Notes: generated from the letters alone by a model not told the origin. 64,000 nucleotides of DNA from Nitrospira sp. (GCA_029194665.1 JARFXO010000007.1:1-64000), one strand, 5' to 3'; counted from the stretch's first letter, positions 1 through 9,182 are shown. Program-made: numbers and translations.

Positions 1-1
1 A

Positions 2-589
2 GAGTATAGCGACGGCATTTTGCTGACGGCAGACAATCCGAGCGCCTCGCTGCACAAGGTGTCGGAAATCTACGACAACATCGCGTTTGCGGGAGCTGGC
101 AAGTATAGCGAGTTCGAGAACCTTCGAAAGGCGGGCATCCGCCACGCCGATCTCAGAGGATTCATGTATAGCCGGGAAGATGTGACCGGCCGCTCGCTCG
201 CAAACGGGTATTCGCAAAGCCTGGGGACCGTGTTCAGCCAGGAAATGAAGCCGCTTGAGGTGGAGATCCTCGTCGTGCAAGCCGGTGGTAACGATTGTCC
301 GAACGAGATCTATCGTATCTCATTTGACGGCAGCATCATCGATGAGAAGAACTTTTCCGTGATCGGCGGACGATCTGAAGTGGTACACGCTGTGCTGAAA
401 GAAAAAAGTCCCAGTCAGGTTCCGCCCTTAGACGTCGCGTTGAAACTGTGTGTCGCGGCGCTGGAGCAAACGGCCAATCAAAAGCTGCAGCCGGAAGGGT
501 TGGAAGTCGCGGTCCTGGACCGAACTCGTACAGGCAGAAAATTTCGACGGTTATCAATCACCGACGTTCGGCACATCCTCTCTCCATGA
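2..589 (+). CDS. prcA: Proteasome subunit alpha (5' truncated)
   Basis: The C-terminal 195 residues of a 20S proteasome alpha subunit are visible and the frame is open to the window edge, so the N-terminal gating region is missing. The visible part carries alpha-subunit blocks: NPSASLHKVSEIYDNIAF, then YSEFENLRKAGIRHADLRG, then DVTGRSLANGYSQSLGT and YRISFDGSI. In the family, alpha subunits form the outer rings that dock the ATPase and gate the chamber, and the catalytic beta subunit is usually encoded just upstream. pafA follows 73 bp downstream, as in actinobacterial Pup-proteasome loci. The assignment is strong because similarity to PrcA runs along the whole visible length. Confidence 0.93.
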   Translation, partial: EYSDGILLTADNPSASLHKVSEIYDNIAFAGAGKYSEFENLRKAGIRHADLRGFMYSREDVTGRSLANGYSQSLGTVFSQEMKPLEVEILVVQAGGNDCPNEIYRISFDGSIIDEKNFSVIGGRSEVVHAVLKEKSPSQVPPLDVALKLCVAALEQTANQKLQPEGLEVAVLDRTRTGRKFRRLSITDVRHILSP

Positions 590-662
590 CTCTCTGCTTT
601 CCGTAGAGGCCTCTTTTGTTGAAGATCCAAAAGGCGGCGTATAATCTGTCTGAAGGCCATTC

Positions 663-2057
663 ATGATGTCTGCCGGTCCCATGAAGCAACGAATATTCGG
701 TCTCGAAAACGAATACGGCCTCATTTTTTCTCCTAACGGCCGTATCTATCTTCCTATGGAAAAGGTCCTGGGCTACATCTTCGAAGGACTGATCCCGAAC
801 AGTTGGCCGTCGAACGCATTCTTGGTCAACGGAGCGCGGTTCTATCAAGACACCGGCTGTCACCCCGAATACTCGACTCCGGAGTGCGACAACATCCTTG
901 AACTCGTGGTCCACGATAAAGCAGGTGAGCGCCTGTTGGAAGCCTGTCTGCCCGCGGCAGAGGAACGGCTCCGAGAGGAAGGATTGTCCGGGGAAATCTA
1001 TATTTTCAAGAATAATACAGATTCCCTGGGGAATACCTACGGATGTCATGAAAACTTCCTCATGCGGCGCGACGTCGATTTCTGGAAGGTCACCGAACAA
1101 TTGATCCCCTTTTTCGTGACCCGACAGGTGTTCAGCGGGGCCGGTAAAGTCCTGAAAGTGTCGGGGAAGCCGCAATATTTCATCTCCCAGCGTGCGCAAC
1201 ATATTCACGAGAAGACGTCATCGTCGACGACGTCTTCCCGAAGCATCATCAATACCCGCGACGAGCCCCATTCGGACGCCGAGCGGTATCGGCGCCTCCA
1301 TATCATCGTCGGGGATTCCAACATGTCGGAGTATGCCACCTATCTCAAAGTGGGAACCGCCGCACTCGTCTTGTCGATGATCGAAGAGGGGTACACCGTG
1401 CATGGGTTAGAACTCGAGGATCCTGTCAAGGCGATCCGAGAGGTTTCGCGAGATCCGACATTGAAGAAAAAAGTAAAGCTCGATGACGGACGGCAGATGA
1501 CTGCCATTGAAATTCAGATGGCCTATCTCAAGAGGGCCGGAGAATATCTGAACCAACAGGCGCATGAACCCATTCTCGACGATGTGTGGGACAAATGGGA
1601 ACGGATGCTCCGGCAGCTGGAAGAAGATCCGATGCAACTCATCCATCAAGTCGATTGGGTCACCAAGAAGCATTTGATCCAATCCTATGTGGACAAGAAG
1701 AATTGCGGGTGGGACGACCCGAGAGTGTTTCTCCTCGATTTGCAGTTCCATGACGTGAAGCGGACGAGAGGGTTGTATTACCTGATGGAATCTCGTGGGC
1801 ATATCGAACGAATCGTCGAGGAAGAGGCCGTCCAACGGGCGATGTCCACCCCCCCTCAGACGACCAGGGCCAAGGTCCGTGGGGATTTCATTCGATTTGC
1901 TCGCGCCAAGAATCGATCCTATACGGTGGATTGGACGTATCTGAAGCTGAACGGGTATTGGGAGGAAACCATCCTTTGCATGGACCCTTTCAGCGCGGTG
2001 AATCGGCGCGTCGAGGAACTGATTTCTCAAGTGTCCGGAGGGCGGTTTTATCGATGA
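663..2057 (+). CDS. pafA: Pup--protein ligase PafA
   Basis: This 464-residue protein matches PafA along its length. PafA uses ATP to join the C-terminal glutamate of Pup to substrate lysines, tagging them for the proteasome. Visible landmarks are the N-terminal nucleotide/Mg block GLENEYG (residues 13-19), NGARFYQDTGCHPEY, IFKNNTDSLGNTYGCHEN, INTRDEPHSDAE, HIIVGDSNMSE and the C-terminal PPQTTRAKVRGDF block. The invariant GxExEY signature separates the PafA/Dop family from ordinary glutamine synthetase-like enzymes, and the lack of a Dop-type insertion near the N-terminus favours ligase over deamidase. In-frame ATGs lie at 663, 666 and 681. The last would start exactly at MKQRIFGLENEYG as in most homologues, so the true start may be 681. 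Confidence 0.95.
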   Translation: MMSAGPMKQRIFGLENEYGLIFSPNGRIYLPMEKVLGYIFEGLIPNSWPSNAFLVNGARFYQDTGCHPEYSTPECDNILELVVHDKAGERLLEACLPAAEERLREEGLSGEIYIFKNNTDSLGNTYGCHENFLMRRDVDFWKVTEQLIPFFVTRQVFSGAGKVLKVSGKPQYFISQRAQHIHEKTSSSTTSSRSIINTRDEPHSDAERYRRLHIIVGDSNMSEYATYLKVGTAALVLSMIEEGYTVHGLELEDPVKAIREVSRDPTLKKKVKLDDGRQMTAIEIQMAYLKRAGEYLNQQAHEPILDDVWDKWERMLRQLEEDPMQLIHQVDWVTKKHLIQSYVDKKNCGWDDPRVFLLDLQFHDVKRTRGLYYLMESRGHIERIVEEEAVQRAMSTPPQTTRAKVRGDFIRFARAKNRSYTVDWTYLKLNGYWEETILCMDPFSAVNRRVEELISQVSGGRFYR

Positions 2058-3052
2058 GGCCGGCAGGCGATCTGAGCGCTCGATGCTGTACCCTGCTAAG
2101 GCGTTTCGTGATCGGTGCCGTAGGTATGCTTGCCGGTTATCTGCTCGCCAATCTCGTTCCGGGAGGGTCTGTACCTTCTGCTCAGGGGGCTGGTGGCAGT
2201 TATACTGGGAAACAGGGAGAAATTATCGTCGTCAAAGTCCCGGTCGATGATTCAGCTGCTCGCGTGCAGGGGAAATTCTTGGGACGCTCCATTAGCTTCT
2301 TTCGCGACACTCGACTCGAAGAACCGAAAGGATTTGTCGGATTGCTCGGGATAGACCTACAAGACGGCCCGGGAACTCATGAATTGACCGTCGAGCTGCA
2401 AACGGATGAGCAGAGTCGCCTGCTCCGCTACAGCGTAACAGTCGTCAAAGGGAAATTTCACGTCGAGCATCTCACGCTGCCCAAAGACAAGGTCGATCTC
2501 GATGAAAAAAACTTGGCGCGTTGGAAGGCCGAGCAGGGGCAAGTGAAAGAGTCACTCTCGACAGATTCTCAGACCAAACTCTGGCAATCGGGCTTTGTGG
2601 AGCCGGTGAGCGGCAAGCGAACCGGGATCTTCGGCAGCGTGAGAATCATGAATGGCCAGGCGCGAAACCCGCACAACGGTGAAGATATCGGGGCTCCGCT
2701 GGGCACCGACGTCGCCGCGACGAACGATGGGGTGGTGCGTATCACCGTCGATCATATTTTCTCCGGGAAGGGCGTGTTTCTGGATCATGGGTTGGGTTTC
2801 TATTCGATGTATTTTCATCTGTCCGAAGTCCTGGTCAAGGACGGCGAGCAGGTGAAAGCCGGACAGATCATCGGGAAGGTGGGTGCCACCGGTCGAGCCA
2901 CCGGTCCGCATCTCCATTGGGGTGTGAAACTCAACGGTGCGCGCGTCAACCCCTATGCCTTGCTGGATCTGCCATTTAAAAGAACGGTACAGTCGGCAGC
3001 TCCTGTATCGGCTGGTGATCCGATTTCCACCGTAGGTGCGACGGCTCCATAG
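2054..3052 (+). CDS. M23-family metallopeptidase, membrane-anchored
   Basis: The protein has 332 residues. The start is placed at the ATG that overlaps the pafA stop (ATGA), because an upstream extension would lie inside pafA. A hydrophobic segment at about residues 18-34 suggests a signal anchor and periplasmic location. A linker region follows, then a LytM/M23 domain with the zinc motif HxxxD (His207, Asp211) and the HxH motif (His286, His288, in GPHLHWG). M23 enzymes cut peptidoglycan cross-bridges, and the intact metal ligands suggest an active enzyme. Coupling to the proteasome genes may be coincidental. The substrate cannot be read from sequence. Confidence 0.88.
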   Translation: MRPAGDLSARCCTLLRRFVIGAVGMLAGYLLANLVPGGSVPSAQGAGGSYTGKQGEIIVVKVPVDDSAARVQGKFLGRSISFFRDTRLEEPKGFVGLLGIDLQDGPGTHELTVELQTDEQSRLLRYSVTVVKGKFHVEHLTLPKDKVDLDEKNLARWKAEQGQVKESLSTDSQTKLWQSGFVEPVSGKRTGIFGSVRIMNGQARNPHNGEDIGAPLGTDVAATNDGVVRITVDHIFSGKGVFLDHGLGFYSMYFHLSEVLVKDGEQVKAGQIIGKVGATGRATGPHLHWGVKLNGARVNPYALLDLPFKRTVQSAAPVSAGDPISTVGATAP

Positions 3053-3141
3053 TTGCGACCGGTCTCATTGCCTCTTTCCGCATGAATTCTGGTTGACCTC
3101 GCCCCACCGCGAGAATACCATTTTGAGATGAGGCATCTGCA

Positions 3142-3405
3142 ATGAGAATCTTCTTGTTCCTCTGTTCGGCGCTCTCTCTCCTGCTTGCCGCGCATCGTTT
3201 TTCGATCGCTGAGGGGACGGGGCAAAATCAGAGTGGGTTGTTCTTTCTCCTCATCGGCATCCAGCTGCTGATTACCGCAGCACTGATCAGTCACCATCGA
3301 GAAGAACGCGCCACGAAGTCACCGACATCGACCGAAAAGGAAGATCGCAACGAGGCCAGACAAAGCAGAGGGGAGGCTTCGGAAGAACAAGGGACAAATT
3401 CGTGA
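3142..3405 (+). CDS. Small two-helix membrane protein, unknown function
   Basis: This 87-residue protein has an N-terminal hydrophobic stretch (about residues 3-18), a second one (about 33-50) and a charged, hydrophilic tail rich in Glu, Arg and Ser. A GAGG-like ribosome site precedes the ATG. It is probably a small inner-membrane protein with a cytoplasmic tail. No family was recognised. It lies 89 bp after the M23 peptidase gene and could be co-transcribed. Confidence 0.55.
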   Translation: MRIFLFLCSALSLLLAAHRFSIAEGTGQNQSGLFFLLIGIQLLITAALISHHREERATKSPTSTEKEDRNEARQSRGEASEEQGTNS

Positions 3406-3569
3406 GGGACAACGAGCTTGCCAAGTTGGATCAGACAGATGGGGTTTTGATCTGAGCAGTTCTCCTCCCCAAGCCGACCATTGCGTCAACTACTTCTGAA
3501 GTTCTGAAAGAGACCTAGCCGATTCCGCACCTTGTGGAGCATGCGAGATTCTCTCATCTGGAGGAACCA

Positions 3570-4181
3570 ATGCGATTTGTCGTGGCAACGGTATCGATTT
3601 GCACGTTATTCTTTTCAAGCGGATGTGCAAACCCAATCGGCGGAAAACTAGCAACGGATTACGCGCAGGCAGCCAGCAACGCCTTACAGTCGGGAGACTG
3701 GGCAACAGCACGGATGTACCTGAGCAAAGCCATCGTCGATGCGCAACTAGGGCGTCCTAACCCGGCGCAACTCGCCGTGCTCCACTATGAGCATGGCCGT
3801 GCCTCTGGAGTTGTTTGCGAATTTTCTGACGCTGAGAAATCCCTTACCCGAGCGTATGAGTTGGACAAGCAAACGGGTGATCCTACCTACATATCCCTCC
3901 TCGAACTTGGTCGCCTTATGTTGGAGCAAAAGAAATTCGCCGAAGCAGCGGCCTACTATGAGCGAGTGATTCCTGAGCTTGAAGCAAACCGAGCCTCGAC
4001 GGAAGACCCGATTGGTTTCGCTGATATTCTTGATGAATATGCGATTGCCCTACGGAATACCAATAGGGCGGCCGAAGCGCAGGCTCTTGCTACCCGTGGG
4101 GCAAAAATACGATCGGAGAATGCCGGGAAGGTTTCGATAACAGACCGTACTCCATATGGCCAGAAGTGTACGCCTAGTTGA
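3570..4181 (+). CDS. TPR-containing lipoprotein, unknown function
   Basis: The 203-residue protein starts with a signal peptide ending in a lipobox (FFSSGC), so it should be lipid-anchored at Cys16. The ATG at 3570 is chosen over an upstream GTG because a good Shine-Dalgarno (GGAGGAA) lies just before it and because the signal peptide then begins correctly. The body contains helical repeats resembling TPRs (ATARMYLSKAI, DAEKSLTRAYEL, EAAAYYERVIPEL), suggesting a protein-protein scaffold. No specific function is evident. Confidence 0.72.
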   Translation: MRFVVATVSICTLFFSSGCANPIGGKLATDYAQAASNALQSGDWATARMYLSKAIVDAQLGRPNPAQLAVLHYEHGRASGVVCEFSDAEKSLTRAYELDKQTGDPTYISLLELGRLMLEQKKFAEAAAYYERVIPELEANRASTEDPIGFADILDEYAIALRNTNRAAEAQALATRGAKIRSENAGKVSITDRTPYGQKCTPS

Positions 4182-4349
4182 AATGGTGGAGCGTCAGCGG
4201 CCACAAGCGGGTGCCTCTGAAGCGGCAGTAACAGAAGTCCTAAGCAAACAAATCTAAATGGGCGGATAGGTCCTATGACCGGGCGCCATCGAGTTCGGAG
4301 CACCGATATGTGGTGTCGCTCCAGGCAATTCGAGAATCGCGGGGCTTTC

Positions 4350-4673
4350 TCAATACACAATGGGCGGGCGTTTGCCGTTTACGATCAACAGCAGCCGTTT
4401 AAATTGTAATGGTTTGTCGGGATCACGCGTATAGTGGGTGGGATCTTCTAAGACTTCTATCTCACTGAGAGGGATCGACAGTTTCTGCCGGATATGAGGG
4501 ATGCTGGATTCCAGTTCCAGCTCCAGGTCCACTAATCGCTCGCTGCATCCGGTCACGATGGTGTTGATATCGCCTTGATCGTCAAACTGCACGGTGACCC
4601 GTTCTTCGGGATTGATCCAAGGGGTGATGAGGGCCACCTTGCCCGCAGGACTCATGGCGAAAGCGTTACCCAT
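4350..4673 (-). CDS. Hypothetical protein, 107 residues
   Basis: This is a small soluble protein with no signal peptide or obvious motif. It is beta-rich in the first half (KVALITPWINPEERVTVQF) and ends in a basic segment. It is convergent with the lipoprotein gene and encoded in the same direction as the next secreted protein. No family was recognised. It is kept as a gene because it fills the gap between two supported genes and has plausible codon use. Confidence 0.5.
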   Translation of the reverse strand: MGNAFAMSPAGKVALITPWINPEERVTVQFDDQGDINTIVTGCSERLVDLELELESSIPHIRQKLSIPLSEIEVLEDPTHYTRDPDKPLQFKRLLLIVNGKRPPIVY

Positions 4674-4726
4674 GCCTTTATCATACCTCTATAGGTTCCA
4701 TCGATGTCACTAGGGTATTCCCGCAG

Positions 4727-5098
4727 TTAATCAGGCGAGATGCCCAACCCTCCCATCAACGGCATCAAGCTCTCTTCCCCTGGTCCCTTTCCCTGCCTCG
4801 ATGCATCAGCGATTTCTTCGAGGAGCTGGGCGGCTTCGGGGCTCAGCTGTTTCAACTTTTCTCCAAGTTGCCCGGACGTCAAGCCTTGTTGAATCTCGGT
4901 ATCCGAGATTTTCCCGTCCTTGACGCCCTGCTGGAGGATCTGTGCTAGAGACTGCACTTTTGCCAGGATGTCGGGGGGCATACCGTTCAGGATGCTGACC
5001 GCGTCGTGCCGACCACCTCCACTCTGAGCAAGGGTTGGAATGGCCGGCGAAAGCAAAAGCCCACAGAGAGCAATTATCAGTTTTCCTGTTAAACCCAT
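4727..5098 (-). CDS. Secreted hypothetical protein, helical
   Basis: The protein has 123 residues. The start is chosen at 5098 because a strong GAGGAGG ribosome site lies about 7 nt upstream and a signal peptide (residues 1-25, ending near TLAQ) begins there. A longer frame to 5167 would bury the signal peptide. The mature part is predominantly helical with repeated Gln/Leu patterns (KVQSLAQILQQGVKDGKIS, EKLKQLSPEAAQLLEEIAD) and a Gly-rich tail. It is probably periplasmic. No family is recognised. Confidence 0.62.
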   Translation of the reverse strand: MGLTGKLIIALCGLLLSPAIPTLAQSGGGRHDAVSILNGMPPDILAKVQSLAQILQQGVKDGKISDTEIQQGLTSGQLGEKLKQLSPEAAQLLEEIADASRQGKGPGEESLMPLMGGLGISPD

Positions 5099-5309
5099 CG
5101 TAGCCTCCTCTTTTGGCATCATGAGTTGAGACTCCAACCCACTCGATCCTTGCAGGATGTCTGCCAATTCTCGCTCAGAAGGAGGATGATGGTTTAGAGG
5201 GAAGAAATAGGGTCAAGTGCACTCGGGCATTAACCGATACAGTTCCATACCCATTTGAGAAATCGAGGGATTTGGGGGTTGACCTCATTGAGGACGGAGA
5301 GGAGCACTG

Positions 5310-6077
5310 ATGCTTGAGGAGTGGGTATTTCCGGACGTGACGTGCTACTTAGTGGCCATTCTTGGCCTGCTCGTGGTGTGGCAATACTACCAGATGCAAA
5401 TCATGGCCGGGCGAATCCTGGCCATCGATATCTTCGATCGCTCCGGCATTCGCATGTATATCTACGTGACGCCCAGTGACGACCATATCTGTGGGGTTTG
5501 TGCCGCATCGAATGGCTGCTTCTTCCTACCTTCCCAGGTCGCGAAGAAGAAGTTTTCGCCGCTTACCGGGGAATGTCAACGACCGATCCCCTGTATCGGG
5601 GTACTGATCGGACTGTACGGGGCTTGGTTGGAAGCAAGAGGTGTCTTGGAATACCTTCGGAAAAATGCCCCAAATGCCGGCCTCCAGTTGTCTTCAGAAG
5701 AAGTGCGGGCATTGGTAAACGGGCAGTGGGAACGGTGCATCAGCGCCGACACAGATCGCCTGGGGATCCATATGATCGAGGCTTTCAGCTATGAACAGAT
5801 CAATCCAGAGGTCTCGATCGAAGGTTATCGGTATGTGGTGAACGAGGTGAAAGAAGTGCGGCATCTGATGTTTCTTGTTCCCGCCTACCTTCGACTCACG
5901 CAGTTGTTGCTACGTGTGGGAGAAGAGGCTGAAGCGCTTGAGACCATCGAGCGATTTGAGAACCGGTTCCCACCAACAAAACGCGGCCCCCATTTCCCAT
6001 CATATGAGCAGAGGGAGACAATGAAGACGAAGAGGGTCCAACTACTGAACGACCTGCCCCTCCAAGTGTCCGCCTAA
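5310..6077 (+). CDS. Membrane-anchored protein with Cys cluster, unknown function
   Basis: A 255-residue protein preceded by a good ribosome site (GGAGAGG). Residues about 10-28 form one transmembrane helix. Soon after lie five cysteines (Cys61, 64, 70, 89, 95) in a block beginning DDHICGVCAASNGC, which could bind metal or form disulfides. The C-terminal third has a TPR-like helical pair (about 190-225). The D-x-x-C-x-x-C-x-x-x-x-G pattern faintly recalls a Cys motif of phage Mu F-like head proteins, but there is no phage context, so that link is weak. No function is assigned. Confidence 0.6.
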   Translation: MLEEWVFPDVTCYLVAILGLLVVWQYYQMQIMAGRILAIDIFDRSGIRMYIYVTPSDDHICGVCAASNGCFFLPSQVAKKKFSPLTGECQRPIPCIGVLIGLYGAWLEARGVLEYLRKNAPNAGLQLSSEEVRALVNGQWERCISADTDRLGIHMIEAFSYEQINPEVSIEGYRYVVNEVKEVRHLMFLVPAYLRLTQLLLRVGEEAEALETIERFENRFPPTKRGPHFPSYEQRETMKTKRVQLLNDLPLQVSA

Positions 6078-6101
6078 GAACCACCAAGGAGACTACGGCT
6101 G

Positions 6102-6129
6102 TCCGTCCTCCGCAGGAGGCTGCTACGGA
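6102..6129. other. Inverted repeat between convergent genes
   Basis: Outer arms TCCGT/ACGGA and inner arms CCTCC/GGAGG can pair around a GCA loop with a five-base bulge on one side. It sits between a plus-strand gene ending at 6077 and a minus-strand gene ending at 6182, where a shared transcription end would be expected. There is no T-run on either side, so it is not a classical intrinsic terminator. Confidence 0.3.
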
Positions 6130-6181
6130 GGATGGATCAAGCAGTGAGCTTCCACGCCACGACGATTGACTCACCAACCGT

Positions 6182-7600
6182 TCAGTAATTGGATTCGAGG
6201 CTGGTCGGTGTCTTGTTGAGGACGGTCGCGGCAGCCTGCGAGAGGGCCGCGTCGTGGTGGTGGTCGGGCGAATAGATACGAAACTGGATCAGTTTCGTGG
6301 GCAGAAGATCCAAGAATTCTTCCAGCGGCTCGGTCGAAACCTGACCCGTTCCGGGGTCGTACACGTAAAGATGATTTCCACGACTGTCCTTTGGGTCAGG
6401 CCGTGGATCCAACAGAGCCATGTCCACACGAAACGGCAGCCGTTTCAAGCCGGCGGGCAGCTCCTTGACGATCTGCTGTTCAAAATGTCGATGGCTAGGG
6501 AACGTCATGCCTCGTTCCTGTCCTTTTTCTTTCAGCGTCGTGCTATAGGCCATCTTCCATTTGACGTCTCTGCCTAAGATCCTGGCCCATTCCTGTCCTA
6601 GCTGCCGGCGGGCTTTGTGACGAGACTGTTTCCACTCTCGGACTTCTTCAAAGAGAGACCAATCTGTTAGGGTCAGATACCCGTCCATGTGTTTGCGCGG
6701 ATCCTTGGGGCAGAGCAGCTTCATCGTCTGACCGAAAATGTCCCGCAGATGGATGTCGATCGCTCTGGTGGTGCGATGGAAATAGACGTTGGAGTAGAGG
6801 TACATCCTGGTGTTCAGGAACATTTGGAGGGATGGAAGTCCGGTTTTGTGAATGGTGAACCCTTTCTCCGTCACGATCGTGTAATGGATCAACCTCGTCA
6901 GATCGACCGGGCCGACCGCCACACCGCACATATACGAGTCTCTCAAGACATAGTCCAGATTATCTCCAGTGTAACTTCCTGAGATCACAGGCTGAAGCAT
7001 GTTCAACCAGCGAGGGAGGCGGGAATTGTCCTTATCTTTCTCCTTGAGGATCAGATGGGCAATCTGGTCGGTATTCAGCTCCTCCCCTTTCGCGAATGGT
7101 CCGGACGGGCTTCGGCGGATTTTTCTGATGAAGGGGGCCAAATGTTCCCGGATGATGATCTGCCCCAACCGTTCATGGGTCAGGCCATGGGCGTGGAGAA
7201 AATTGTCATCGAAAAAATGGCAAAACGGACCGTGTCCGATGTCGTGAACCAAGGCCGTCACCCGTAAAAGTTCTTCGACAAAATTGGCCGACGGCACGTC
7301 TTTGACGGCTTTCTGGAGAAAAGGATACAGATGTCGAGCGAACCGTCCCGCTACGTGCATCGTCCCGAGAGAGTGCACGAATCTGGTATGTTCCGCCGAA
7401 GGATAAACCCAGCGGGCGCTCTGCAGCTGGTAAATGTATCGCAGCCGCTGAACCCAGGGAGAATCAATCAGGTCTTTTTCGGTGTGTTCATGTGGATCAG
7501 GACGCGCGTACGGTACGGTGAACGTGACGTATCGGTGGATGGGATCGGCGATGAGCGCCGATCCATCATACGGAGCGTTCGGTCGGTCTGCCGATTCCAT
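6182..7600 (-). CDS. HD-domain phosphohydrolase (SAMHD1/YdhJ-like)
   Basis: The 472-residue protein has an HD domain in its first half: HTRFVHSLGT (His71, His76), then ALVHDIGHGPFCHFF with the paired His119-Asp120, and a later Asp in the DNLDYVLRD region. These are metal ligands of the family that hydrolyses nucleotide phosphates; SAMHD1 relatives act on dNTPs. The arrangement EHTRFVHSLG...HDIGHGPFSH is typical of this subgroup rather than of HD-GYP or RelA/SpoT enzymes. It is the last gene of a minus-strand group and lies 14 bp after the DUF2062 gene. Substrate is not predictable from sequence alone. Confidence 0.86.
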   Translation of the reverse strand: MESADRPNAPYDGSALIADPIHRYVTFTVPYARPDPHEHTEKDLIDSPWVQRLRYIYQLQSARWVYPSAEHTRFVHSLGTMHVAGRFARHLYPFLQKAVKDVPSANFVEELLRVTALVHDIGHGPFCHFFDDNFLHAHGLTHERLGQIIIREHLAPFIRKIRRSPSGPFAKGEELNTDQIAHLILKEKDKDNSRLPRWLNMLQPVISGSYTGDNLDYVLRDSYMCGVAVGPVDLTRLIHYTIVTEKGFTIHKTGLPSLQMFLNTRMYLYSNVYFHRTTRAIDIHLRDIFGQTMKLLCPKDPRKHMDGYLTLTDWSLFEEVREWKQSRHKARRQLGQEWARILGRDVKWKMAYSTTLKEKGQERGMTFPSHRHFEQQIVKELPAGLKRLPFRVDMALLDPRPDPKDSRGNHLYVYDPGTGQVSTEPLEEFLDLLPTKLIQFRIYSPDHHHDAALSQAAATVLNKTPTSLESNY

Positions 7601-7614
7601 GGCGAGCGGGCATC

Positions 7615-8130
7615 TTAGCCCACCTGGTCGGACGGCGGCAACGGTTTGGCTGAGGGTTTGGCGGGCGTGGAGCGATGTTTGTGGAAAAACAAGTAGGCGG
7701 CTGGATAGGACAACAAGGCCCCGAGCAGGCTGAGAACGAGTCCTCCGAGGATGAAAGGGGCTGCGTAAGGAAGCACTTGTTCGTAGATGCCGCTGAAACT
7801 CAGATCGTGCCAGTCAAAATTCGGCACATCGGCCCGTCCCAAGAGCAAGGCACCGGTCCAGTAGGTTGCACCTAAGATGGGAATGATGGTCCAGGGATTG
7901 TTGATCAAGGCACCGGTGAACAAGGCCAAGAAATTGAGTCCGAACAGCCAGGTGCACAGCACGACCATCGCTGTGTGCAGGCCATAGGCGGGTGAGAATG
8001 CGATGAAGACGCCCAGCGCAAATGCCAGCGCGGTGCGTTGGGGTGACTCCTGCAAGTGGAGCACTTGACGTAAGAGTGCGCGGAATGATCGGGCCCCTCG
8101 CACCGACGGTTGGTGATTCATGTCGGACAT
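7615..8130 (-). CDS. DUF2062 membrane protein
   Basis: A 171-residue protein matching the DUF2062 family. After a basic N-terminus it has the family block SPQRTALAFALGVFIAFSP, then GLHTAMVVLCTWLFGLN and NNPWTIIPILGATYWTG, with about four hydrophobic helices. Members are small inner-membrane proteins of unknown biochemical role, often near envelope genes. Its ATG overlaps the thiL stop by one base (TGATG), indicating translational coupling. Confidence 0.82.
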   Translation of the reverse strand: MSDMNHQPSVRGARSFRALLRQVLHLQESPQRTALAFALGVFIAFSPAYGLHTAMVVLCTWLFGLNFLALFTGALINNPWTIIPILGATYWTGALLLGRADVPNFDWHDLSFSGIYEQVLPYAAPFILGGLVLSLLGALLSYPAAYLFFHKHRSTPAKPSAKPLPPSDQVG

Positions 8131-9173
8131 CAGCGGAAATGTTCGTAACTGATGGGGGGCATCGGCTGCCTTCGACCGTCGGTCGTCATCTGAATCCCGA
8201 ACCGGCGCGGGCGAATTGTTCCGATACGGGTGATGCGATAGCCGCTGGTACCTGCTTGCCGCTCAATAGTAGTGCTGTCGTGCGGAGAAGCGGTGAACAG
8301 CAGTTCATAGTCTTCGCCACCGGTGAGCGCGAGTCGAATCGGCGAGGTTCCGGCCGTCCGTGCATAGGCTCGACAGGCCGGCGAGATCGGTAGCTGATCG
8401 AGTTCCACTTCTGCGCCGACTCGACTTGCTTCGCAGAGATGCCGAAGATCTCCGGAGAGGCCATCGGACAGATCGATGGCGGCGGAGGCGAGTCTCTTCT
8501 CGTTGAGCCACCGGCCTTCAGCGACCCTCGCGGTCGGGTGGGAATGGCGGCGGACAAGAAACTGCCGATGGGAACGCGAAAGGTCTCGCTTCCTCTTGCT
8601 CAAGGGGTGCGGGCTTGCGCTGTTCATCAAGAGGTTGAGCCCTGCCAGGGAGTCTCCAAGAGTACCCGAGACATAGATGTGATCTCCCACTTTGGCACCG
8701 TGCCGAAAGAGCGCCCGATGCCTGCTTGTCGTACCGACCAAGGTGATACTGAGAAAGAGGCCTGCTTTTGACGTCGAGGTGTCTCCACCGATGAGTGCCA
8801 CGTCATGCAGGCGGCAAGCCTTCATCAAGCCGCGGTACAACTTGTCGATGTGGGGCTGCTTCACTATCTTCGGGATGGCGAGTGAGATGAGCAGATAGCG
8901 AGGAACGGCGCCCATCGCAGCAATATCGCTGAGGTTGGCCATGGCGGCTCGGTATCCGACCGACTCAGGCGTAGCCGCCTTCAGGTCAAAGTGAATTCCC
9001 TCGGCAAGCAGGTCCGTTGTGAGATGCCACCAGGTTCGGGCAGAAGTCTCGATCACAGCTGCATCGTCGCCGATGCCTTGAACGAGCCCTAGCGCGTGAC
9101 AGGCATATCGCTGTTCGAGAGATCGGATCAGACCAAATTCGTGAAGGGGGGCGTTGGCCGAATGACGGACCAC
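8130..9173 (-). CDS. thiL: Thiamine-monophosphate kinase
   Basis: This 347-residue enzyme phosphorylates thiamine monophosphate to the active cofactor thiamine diphosphate with ATP. Family landmarks are the N-terminal EFGLI, the metal/ATP block GIGDDAAVI (33-41), DLLAEGIHFDL, the NLSDIAAMGA block, IGGDTS and the later IDLSDGLSGDL and GGEDYELLF blocks. The start is a GTG (MVRHSANAPLHEFGLI). It follows lon closely and overlaps the DUF2062 gene. Length and motifs are those of a complete ThiL. Confidence 0.95.
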   Translation of the reverse strand: MVRHSANAPLHEFGLIRSLEQRYACHALGLVQGIGDDAAVIETSARTWWHLTTDLLAEGIHFDLKAATPESVGYRAAMANLSDIAAMGAVPRYLLISLAIPKIVKQPHIDKLYRGLMKACRLHDVALIGGDTSTSKAGLFLSITLVGTTSRHRALFRHGAKVGDHIYVSGTLGDSLAGLNLLMNSASPHPLSKRKRDLSRSHRQFLVRRHSHPTARVAEGRWLNEKRLASAAIDLSDGLSGDLRHLCEASRVGAEVELDQLPISPACRAYARTAGTSPIRLALTGGEDYELLFTASPHDSTTIERQAGTSGYRITRIGTIRPRRFGIQMTTDGRRQPMPPISYEHFR

Positions 9174-9182
9174 GGCACTATC

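Noticed and set aside
5310..6077. Phage Mu F-like head protein
   Set aside because: Only a faint Cys-motif similarity; there is a transmembrane helix and no phage genes nearby.
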